Shown piece by piece: positions 49,579 through 56,095 of a stretch of DNA of 57,994 nucleotides. The stretch is taken from positions 1 to 57,994 of the forward strand of contig MFSH01000007.1 of assembly GCA_001784875.1 (NCBI GenBank), given 5' to 3'. How positions within the stretch are numbered: position 1 is the first letter of the stretch; each line of letters starts with the position of its first letter. Below the pieces are notes generated by a model. It saw only the letters and a program-made list of their open reading frames with translations, did not search any database and had not been told where the DNA came from. Both the position numbers and the translations under genes were made by a program. The DNA is from Candidatus Moranbacteria bacterium RIFOXYB1_FULL_43_19. Its GTDB lineage: Bacteria; Patescibacteriota; Minisyncoccia; Moranbacterales; UBA11712.

Positions 49579-50996
49579 GAGAAGCGGGAACAAAAGATCT
49601 GACAAATTTTGAAAAACGCTTGGTTGGTCTTGAGTTTGAAAACCAGATTATTGGCGATAATCTGCGCCCGATAACATTTGAGAGGATGCAAAAAGTCTGG
49701 AAAGATTTCGAAAAATTAGGCTGGAAAATTAATACGGATCCTGTTCTGAGAGTTATCGGTAGTCTTGATAAAAACTTTGGTAACGGCAATGTTAATTTAT
49801 CTTCCGACTCTGCGGCGGGGAATTTGGAAAGAGCCTTTCCTCCCGTTCAAAATTTAGGTGAAGCAGAGAAGCTCTTAAGCAAAGTTCATGCTGATGCGCT
49901 GAAAGTTTTGGGAAAAAACAAATTGCGTATGCTGGGAACCGGATTACAACCCGGTATTTTTTCAAGTCCAAAGAAGATGAGGACGAAAAATACCATATAT
50001 CTCGCTTTGGAGAAAATGGGAGCAAGCGATTATTTTGATAACGCCATGATGATGGCAAACAGCGCCCATCAAGCAGGAATCAGCTTGAGAATCGAAGAAG
50101 TTATTGACGTTACAAACGAGTTGACGAAGGTTACCGGTTTGATTGTGTCTCTTTTCGCTAACTCATGTATCCAGAGTTGGAAATTATTGCCCTGGCAAGA
50201 GTGGAGAATGATTTGCTGGGACTTGAGATTCATCGGGGCTGAGCCAGGCTTTTATAAATTAACGGGATTTCCCCCGAAGCCGTTTAAATCACTTACTGAT
50301 TATTTCAAATATTACTGGGACCTTCCCCACATGATACTCCCACCAACAAGAGAAGAAGTATGGTGTGTGCCCGTAAAGAAAATAAATTACTTTGGATATT
50401 TCAGCGGTAAAGAATTTGAAGCAAGAAGTCTATTGGGGAAAAGGACAAAACTAGAACCATCCGTAAAAGATATTAATTTAGCCATGATTTCAATGTGGCC
50501 ACACGCGAAACCCCATCTTGTTATTGATTCTGAACAAGCAACTGTTTCCGATTTTATGGAAAATTTGCGAAAAAACACGCTGGAGAAATATCTCAAAGGC
50601 AAATTGCTAAATTGTTATATGGAATATCGTGGTGCGGCAGCTTCCCCACCAAATGAAGAAATGGCACTTCCGGCTTTTGTTCTTGGTCTTGTAGAAAATA
50701 TCAGCGAAGTCAAAAAATTTACAAAACAATACTCTTGGAATGAGTGGAAGGAATTAGTTTATAAAGCGTCTGTTTATGGGATGGATATAAAAATAAACGG
50801 AAAAAGTATTTATGGTTTGCTGAAGAAATTATTGGAGATTGCGGAAGAGGGCCTCAACGGAAGAAAAATGAATGAAGCAAAATATTTGAAAGTCCCCTGG
50901 AAGAGATTGGCAAATAAAGAAAACCCAGCTAGCCAATCAGCATTAGCTTTCAAAAAAAGTAAAAAAGATTTTTTGAAACTTATTACATATAAATGA
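49575..50996 (+). CDS. GCS2-type glutamate-cysteine ligase-like carboxylate-amine ligase
   Basis: 473 residues. GTGLQPGIF, SAHQAGISLRIEEVIDVTNE (substrate region), RFIGAEPGFYKL, ARSLLGKR and MEYRGAAASPPNEEMALPAF are all in the places expected for the GCS2 (YbdK/EgtA-like) fold. These enzymes form an amide with the gamma-carboxylate of glutamate. The amine partner here is unknown: cysteine, another amino acid or a flavin-related amine. Four-base overlaps on both sides link it to the small gene before and the riboflavin kinase after. Confidence 0.8.
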   Translation: MREAGTKDLTNFEKRLVGLEFENQIIGDNLRPITFERMQKVWKDFEKLGWKINTDPVLRVIGSLDKNFGNGNVNLSSDSAAGNLERAFPPVQNLGEAEKLLSKVHADALKVLGKNKLRMLGTGLQPGIFSSPKKMRTKNTIYLALEKMGASDYFDNAMMMANSAHQAGISLRIEEVIDVTNELTKVTGLIVSLFANSCIQSWKLLPWQEWRMICWDLRFIGAEPGFYKLTGFPPKPFKSLTDYFKYYWDLPHMILPPTREEVWCVPVKKINYFGYFSGKEFEARSLLGKRTKLEPSVKDINLAMISMWPHAKPHLVIDSEQATVSDFMENLRKNTLEKYLKGKLLNCYMEYRGAAASPPNEEMALPAFVLGLVENISEVKKFTKQYSWNEWKELVYKASVYGMDIKINGKSIYGLLKKLLEIAEEGLNGRKMNEAKYLKVPWKRLANKENPASQSALAFKKSKKDFLKLITYK

Positions 50997-51322
50997 AAGT
51001 CTTTGGAAAGGTGAAAAAAGGCGAGGGGAAAGGAGCGAAGTTGGGGTTTCCGACGGTTAATGTTGAATTAGAAGAAAAAACGAGAAACGGGGTTTATGCA
51101 GGTTCCGCAAAATTAGGTGATAAAAATTATAAAGCTGGAATTTTTGTCAATCTGGACGGAAAATTGTTAGAAGCACATCTCGTTGGATTTTCGGGAGATT
51201 TATATGGTGAAGAGATTGAGATAAAGATTGGGAAGAAGATTAGAAACGTAATGAAATTCAAAAGCGAGGAAGAGTTGGAAAGGCAGATAAAAAAAGATAT
51301 AAGTATAATTTCCAATTTCTAA
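50993..51322 (+). CDS. Stand-alone riboflavin kinase domain
   Basis: 109 residues. VFGKVKKGEGKGAKLGFPTV, then GVYAGSAKLGDKNYKAGIFV and LYGEEIEIKIGKKIRNVMKF are the flavokinase part of RibF, without the FAD-synthetase domain. It makes FMN from riboflavin and ATP. It overlaps the GCS2-type gene by 4 bases, a physical link between glutamyl ligation and flavin. The last codons (SIISNF and stop) are encoded by a stuttering repeat arm, so the native C terminus may have been different. Confidence 0.88.
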   Translation: MKVFGKVKKGEGKGAKLGFPTVNVELEEKTRNGVYAGSAKLGDKNYKAGIFVNLDGKLLEAHLVGFSGDLYGEEIEIKIGKKIRNVMKFKSEEELERQIKKDISIISNF

Positions 51323-51396
51323 TTCCCAATTTCCAATGAAAATCCAAATCGCTAATGTCAAAATTTAAAATTTTGATATTGGATATTAGAAATTTA
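51307..51396. repeat. Stuttering palindrome (CCAATTTC-type), between riboflavin genes
   Basis: Left words AATTTCCAATTTCTAATTCC and CAATTTCCAATGAAAATCC; right words ATTTTGATATTGG, ATATTAGAAATTTAAATG. Related in style to family B. It supplies the stop codon of the kinase gene. Confidence 0.7.
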
Positions 51397-51403
51397 AATG
51401 TCT

Positions 51404-52075
51404 ATGTTTACGGGGATTGTAAAGAAAGTTTCTAAAGTTGAAAAAAAAACTTGGCAAAGGGGAAGTCTTTTTGTTGAGATAAAAATTCCAAAGGGATGGA
51501 AAACAAAAATAGGAGAAAGTATTTCTGTTAACGGTGTTTGTTCAACAGTCAAAAAAGTTTGCAAAAATAGTTTCACAGTTGAATACATGCCGGAGACCAT
51601 TGAGAAAACAACAGTCGGTAGTTTTAGAAAAGGGCAAGACATAAATTTAGAGCGAAGTTTGTGTGTCGGGGATCTCATGCACGGGCACATTGTGCAGGGG
51701 CACGTGGATTGCGTGGGAAAAATTATTGAAATAAAAAAAGTGAAAGAATCATTAGTGATAAAAATAAAAGTACCGAAAGAATTTATGAAATTTATGGCTC
51801 CGAAGGGGTCGGTTTCTGTTGATGGCATCAGTCTGACCATTGTAGATTCGAAAAAAGACTGGCTTGTCCCGCATCATAATTTCAGTAAAAATAAGAATTC
51901 CAAGAATAATGCGAGAAAATTTGGTGCGGGATTTACGGTCTCGCTCGTGAGCCATACGCTTGAAAATACGAATCTGGGAAAAATAAAAGTGGGAGAAAAG
52001 GTGAATATTGAGACTGACGCAATCGCGAAATATATTTTTAATATTTTAAAAAATACCGGACATGCTAAATGCTAA
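51404..52075 (+). CDS. ribE: Riboflavin synthase alpha subunit with in-frame palindromic insertion
   Basis: About 223 residues from ATG 51404 (MFTGIV is the canonical start; ATG 51398 is two codons earlier). Two similar barrels: INGVCSTV-like SVNGVCSTVKK and GHIVQGHVDCVG in the first, KGSVSVDGISLTIVD and SHTLENTNLG in the second. It makes riboflavin from two lumazine molecules. Between DSKKDW and FTVSLVSHTLE there are about 22 extra residues (LVPHHNFSKNKNSKNNARKF) encoded by an imperfect palindrome at 51867-51931. Overlaps ribH by 14 bases. Confidence 0.92.
   Translation: MFTGIVKKVSKVEKKTWQRGSLFVEIKIPKGWKTKIGESISVNGVCSTVKKVCKNSFTVEYMPETIEKTTVGSFRKGQDINLERSLCVGDLMHGHIVQGHVDCVGKIIEIKKVKESLVIKIKVPKEFMKFMAPKGSVSVDGISLTIVDSKKDWLVPHHNFSKNKNSKNNARKFGAGFTVSLVSHTLENTNLGKIKVGEKVNIETDAIAKYIFNILKNTGHAKC
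51867..51931. repeat. Imperfect palindrome inserted in frame in ribE
   Basis: TCCCGCATCATAATTT (from 51867) and AAATTTGGTGCGGGA (to 51931) are inverted, with perfect outer 7 bp TCCCGCA/TGCGGGA. The inside is A-rich with repeated AATAA/AAGAATTC words. Frame is kept. Confidence 0.6.
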
Positions 52076-52517
52076 AAAAGGGCACTCGAAAAAAATTGAC
52101 GGGTCAAAACTGAAAATTGGCATCGTTGTTTCAAAGTTTAATGACAATATCACCAAGCCTATGTTTGATGGTTCGCTGGAAACTCTCAAGGAAAATAAAG
52201 TTAAAGTGGAAAATATAAAAACTGTCTGGGTTCCGGGGTCGTTTGAAATTCCGCTGGCTTGCCAGAGACTCGCCGAAACGAAAAAATTTGACGCTCTAGT
52301 GGCGATTGGGTGTGTGATCAAAGGCGAAACGGATCATTTCTATTATATTTGCAATGAAGTTTCGCGGGGAACAATGGATGTAATGCTGAAATTCGATATT
52401 CCCATAGGATTCGGGGTGCTCACGACTCAAAACCTGAAACAAGCCCGAGTCCGCTCCCGCGGAAAAGAAAACAAAGGCCGCGAAGCCGCCGAAGCGGCGC
52501 TTGCAGTGGTAGATTAA
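52062..52517 (+). CDS. ribH: 6,7-dimethyl-8-ribityllumazine synthase
   Basis: 151 residues. IVVSKFNDNITKPMFDGSLE, VWVPGSFEIPLACQRLA, AIGCVIKGETDHFYYICNEV and FGVLTTQNLKQA are all typical. It joins the aminopyrimidine and the butanone phosphate to lumazine, the substrate of RibE. The other riboflavin enzymes (RibA, RibB, RibD) are not in the window. Confidence 0.95.
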   Translation: MLNAKKGHSKKIDGSKLKIGIVVSKFNDNITKPMFDGSLETLKENKVKVENIKTVWVPGSFEIPLACQRLAETKKFDALVAIGCVIKGETDHFYYICNEVSRGTMDVMLKFDIPIGFGVLTTQNLKQARVRSRGKENKGREAAEAALAVVD

Positions 52518-52587
52518 AGGAAAATTTAGTGGAAGTGGACGCAGATCGTAGTATAATCAAGATAATAAAAAGGAAAAAATAGTGTCA

Positions 52588-53505
52588 ATGGAAAAAGAAA
52601 AAAATCTTGATAGCAAGGAAAAAGTGACTTTGAGAGTTATTGTTTTCCGGCATGGGCCGAAATTGAGCGCGGCGGGAGAAAAAAATGCGAAGGCCGCGTA
52701 TTTTGATGATTCAGTCAGACAAGGCTTTGAAAAGTTGGATGCCAAAGATGGGATTGGGCTTGCGAGAGTAGCCACAAGCCCGGTACAAAGAGCTGTGGAT
52801 ACAGCGAATATTACTCGGAACGAATTGAGTGGCACGAGCCATCGGACCAAAGAATATATCAGAAAAGATGAAAAACTTGAAGTGCCATTTCAACCGCTCG
52901 AAGACGCCAAAGAAAAAAAGTTCGCAGCGGATCTTGGCAGGATTGTCGCTATGCAAAAAGAAATGCAGCCGATATTCGTGGAAGAAATAGAAAAGAATCA
53001 TCCTGAACTTCATGGAGAAACAAAAGAAGCTGAAATCAGAAACAGAATTGATATGGCGGTTTTGTCCGAAATGTTTGATGAAGAAAATTATCCGCTTTCT
53101 GCCAGGCGCTTTGAAACGACCTGCAGCGAGCTTGCAGATATTTTTGCAAAGCGCTATTTGGGATTTAGCAATCATCTGAATTTATTGGACAGGCAAAAAG
53201 AAGCCGGAGGCAAACAGCCCGTCGGCGAGCCGTATCTCCAGATTGATGTGACGCATTCATTCCCGGTGATGACATTTCTCAAAAAATATTTGGTTTTTGA
53301 AGACGGTAAGCAAGCTGAAGCCATGGACTCCCGGGAGTTTTTTGAAAGAACAGGCGGAATAATCAGAGAATCGGGATCATTCGAGATGGATTTTATAAAT
53401 TCCAGTCCGCCGAAGATAAAAGTGAAAGGAGAATTTGAGCCGGGGAAAAAATTTGAGGGATTAATTGATTTAGAAAAAATGAAACATGGCCAAGAAAAAA
53501 AATAG
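52588..53505 (+). CDS. Histidine phosphatase superfamily protein
   Basis: About 305 residues from ATG 52588 (a GTG at 52582 is two codons earlier). VIVFRHGPKLSAAGE carries the RHG motif; LARVATSPVQRAVDTANITR is the second arginine segment, and DVTHSFPVMTFLKKYL holds the second catalytic His. It removes phosphate from an unknown substrate. A TATAAT lies at 52552-52557. The end overlaps the PEP-utilising gene by 20 bases, so the phosphatase and the phosphotransferase pair are linked. Confidence 0.8.
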   Translation: MEKEKNLDSKEKVTLRVIVFRHGPKLSAAGEKNAKAAYFDDSVRQGFEKLDAKDGIGLARVATSPVQRAVDTANITRNELSGTSHRTKEYIRKDEKLEVPFQPLEDAKEKKFAADLGRIVAMQKEMQPIFVEEIEKNHPELHGETKEAEIRNRIDMAVLSEMFDEENYPLSARRFETTCSELADIFAKRYLGFSNHLNLLDRQKEAGGKQPVGEPYLQIDVTHSFPVMTFLKKYLVFEDGKQAEAMDSREFFERTGGIIRESGSFEMDFINSSPPKIKVKGEFEPGKKFEGLIDLEKMKHGQEKK

Positions 53506-55066
53506 CAAAAAAATAAACTGGTTCTGGGCGCATCGGAGAAATGCCAGTCTCCATCATTTCAGTTTTCTTATGCACGGTATGAAAGGCAGGGGCTGGTCGC
53601 CGGCGGTAAATTTTTGGTTTGATAACCAAATTGTCATTGGAGTGCCGGGAAAGAGTTGCTACGTTTTTTATGATAAAAACCAACTTTCAAGCAGGGATAA
53701 ATATAAAGATATACAAAAAAGCATTGATAGCAATCCCAATTTTACCAAAGATTTCGAAAGGAGAACAAGTGAAATATTTGGTGCGGTATTTTTCAAATGC
53801 ATGGAAATTGATCAGGATAACTTATCCTTGTTGTCAAATCAGGAACTTAAAAAATTATACGACGGATTTATTGAGACGATGATGGCTTGTCCACTCATAA
53901 CGGTTCAACTTTGGGGAATTGAAGCGTGCTTTGATGAAAAATGGCGGATAATCAAATTTTTGAGAAAACGTCTGGAAGAACTCAAAAAAGAAAATGAATT
54001 TCAGGTCTATAAAGAGAATCTTTCAATAAACACAGGGGAAACAGTTGCTTTCACGGAAAAGAAGAATTTCTATCAGGTTGCTGTGGAGCTTTATAAAAAT
54101 AAAAAAACAAAAGAGTTGTTTGAAAAAGAAAGCAAAGGAGGCATTTCAGAAAAACTAAAAAAATATAAACGAGAAAATATATTGTTTGAAAAGCATACTC
54201 AAAAATATGAGTGGATTAATACGGAATATGTGAGTGGGGGTTGGTCTAGAGAGAAGTGGATTGAGTTGTTCAAGCAGGCTATTGTGGCTAAGCAAACACC
54301 AGAAAAAAAGCTAAAAGAAATTCTCGGTAATTTTTCAGAGCTTAACTCGCAAAGGAAAAAAATTATTGCAGAGCTGAAGCCGCCAAAAGATGTCGCGCAT
54401 GCGCTTGATGCTCTTTCCGAACTCATCGCTCAGAGAGACTGGGCAAAGGGATATTTTACAAAGGCTCTCCTTAGCTATAATAATCTTCTTGATGAAATAT
54501 CAAAGAGATTCGGAATAACCCGAAGTGATATTTTGTATTGTTCGTATCAAGAAGTTGAAGATTTCTTTAGGAGCGGGAAAATAATTTCAAAAAAAGAGAT
54601 TGCCGACAGGCAAAAAAACGGATTTGGAATTGTCATAAAGAGAGGAGAAATGAACATCGTTTCTGGAAAGAAAAATATAGAAACACTGATTAAAAAAGAA
54701 AATATCAGCGAACCTTTCAAGAAATATGCCAATATTTACGAATTCAGGGGCCTGGCTGCCTCCAGAGGAAAAATCAAGGGAATTGCCAGGGTTCTCGAAG
54801 ACGCCTCGGGAATTTCGGGATTCAAAGACGGAGAAATTATTGTCACCTATATGACCACCATCGAATTCACTCCGGTGTTCAGAAAGGCTGCGGCCGTGGT
54901 CACTGACGAAGGGGGCATGTCTTGTCACGCGGCAATCGTGAGTCGAGAATTCAAAATACCTTGCATCGTTGGCACCAAAATCGCAACTCGAGTTTTAAAG
55001 ACGGGAGATGAGATTGAAGTGGATGCGGATAAAGGAGTTGTGAAAATTTTGAAAAAAGCAAAATGA
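53486..55066 (+). CDS. PEP-synthase-like protein carrying the phosphohistidine domain
   Basis: 526 residues. The last ~95 residues are the swivelling phosphohistidine domain: GLAASRGKIKGIARVL, VTYMTTIEFTPVFRKAAAVV and GGMSCHAAIVSRE with the phosphorylated His near residue 481. Residues 1-430 are helical and I do not recognise them; their position matches the substrate-binding part of rifampin phosphotransferase-type enzymes. No PEP-binding TIM barrel follows. The ATP-binding half is the next gene. Confidence 0.8.
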   Translation: MAKKKNSKKINWFWAHRRNASLHHFSFLMHGMKGRGWSPAVNFWFDNQIVIGVPGKSCYVFYDKNQLSSRDKYKDIQKSIDSNPNFTKDFERRTSEIFGAVFFKCMEIDQDNLSLLSNQELKKLYDGFIETMMACPLITVQLWGIEACFDEKWRIIKFLRKRLEELKKENEFQVYKENLSINTGETVAFTEKKNFYQVAVELYKNKKTKELFEKESKGGISEKLKKYKRENILFEKHTQKYEWINTEYVSGGWSREKWIELFKQAIVAKQTPEKKLKEILGNFSELNSQRKKIIAELKPPKDVAHALDALSELIAQRDWAKGYFTKALLSYNNLLDEISKRFGITRSDILYCSYQEVEDFFRSGKIISKKEIADRQKNGFGIVIKRGEMNIVSGKKNIETLIKKENISEPFKKYANIYEFRGLAASRGKIKGIARVLEDASGISGFKDGEIIVTYMTTIEFTPVFRKAAAVVTDEGGMSCHAAIVSREFKIPCIVGTKIATRVLKTGDEIEVDADKGVVKILKKAK

Positions 55067-55067
55067 T

Positions 55068-56072
55068 ATGATCACAAAAACATTCAAAGAAATCTCAAAA
55101 AAAGATGTCGGGATTGCCGGTGGGAAGGGAGCATCGTTGGGTGAGATGACCAGTGTAGGGATTCCGGTGCCGCCGGGATTTGTTATTCTTGCTGAAGCCT
55201 TTGACCGGTTTTTGGAAGAAACGGATTTGGGGGTCGATATCGTTTCCCTTCTCAAAAAAATAAATTACAAGGATCTCAATTCAGTTGATCGGGCGTCGCA
55301 CGAAATTCGGGATATGATTCACGATGTCCCCATGCCGAAAGACCTCGCCAAATTATTTTTAAACGAATTTAAAAAACTAAAGGCCCCGTACGTCGCGGTT
55401 CGCAGCAGCGCAACGGCTGAAGATTCGGCGGTCGCTTCCTGGGCGGGGGAGCTGGAAACCTATCTCAACACCACCGAAAAAAATATTTTTGAAAACATCA
55501 AAAAATGCTGGTCTTCACTTTTCACGCAAAGAGCTTTGTTTTACGCCTTTGAAAAAGGAGTATTTTTAAAAAAACACCAGCAAAAAATCCGGGCTGGCAC
55601 ATCTAAAATTAAAGACTCTTACCCGGTGAGCGTGGCAGTAGTCGTCCAAAAAATGATCCAGTCGGAGATATCAGGAATTTGTTTCACGGTGCATCCAGTC
55701 ACGCAGGATCGAAACCAAATGGTTATCGAAGCCGGATATGGGCTTGGAGAAGCAATCGTTTCCGGTCAGATAACGCCAGACACCTATGTCGTTGCCAAAC
55801 GAGACTGGAGCATTGCTGACATCAATTTTTCCAAACAAACGCGGATGATTGTCAAAAATAAGAGAGGGGGAGTGGAATGGAAACCAGTACCGAAGAAAAA
55901 ACAAAATCAGCAGAAGCTGAATGGGCGTCAAATTATTGGTCTTGCCAAACTTTGCGATCACCTCGAAAAACACTATAAGCATCCGCAAGACATCGAATGG
56001 GCACTTGAGAAAGGCAAATTCTATATCACGCAAAGTAGGCCGATAACGACGTTAAATTCACGTAACACATAA
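55068..56072 (+). CDS. PEP-synthase/PPDK-type ATP-binding domain protein
   Basis: 334 residues. GGKGASLGEMTSVGIPVPPG, YVAVRSSATAEDSAVASWAG, ISGICFTVHPVTQDRNQMVI, AGYGLGEAIVSGQITPDTYV and IEWALEKGKFYITQSRPITT make a complete pyruvate-phosphate-dikinase N-terminal (PF01326-like) domain. It would phosphorylate the His of the preceding gene's protein from ATP. The gene order is the reverse of the fused enzyme. The last residues and following bases carry family C words (ACGTAACACATAACGCG). Confidence 0.88.
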   Translation: MITKTFKEISKKDVGIAGGKGASLGEMTSVGIPVPPGFVILAEAFDRFLEETDLGVDIVSLLKKINYKDLNSVDRASHEIRDMIHDVPMPKDLAKLFLNEFKKLKAPYVAVRSSATAEDSAVASWAGELETYLNTTEKNIFENIKKCWSSLFTQRALFYAFEKGVFLKKHQQKIRAGTSKIKDSYPVSVAVVVQKMIQSEISGICFTVHPVTQDRNQMVIEAGYGLGEAIVSGQITPDTYVVAKRDWSIADINFSKQTRMIVKNKRGGVEWKPVPKKKQNQQKLNGRQIIGLAKLCDHLEKHYKHPQDIEWALEKGKFYITQSRPITTLNSRNT

Positions 56073-56092
56073 CGCGAAACACGCAACAAAGA
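56058..56092. repeat. Single arm of family C words
   Basis: TCACGTAACACATAACGCG then AAACACGCAAC. Same vocabulary as 46561-46646 and 47093-47516 but without a visible inverted partner. It encodes the last residues of the ATP-binding gene (SRNT). Confidence 0.6.
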
Positions 56093-56095
56093 AGA

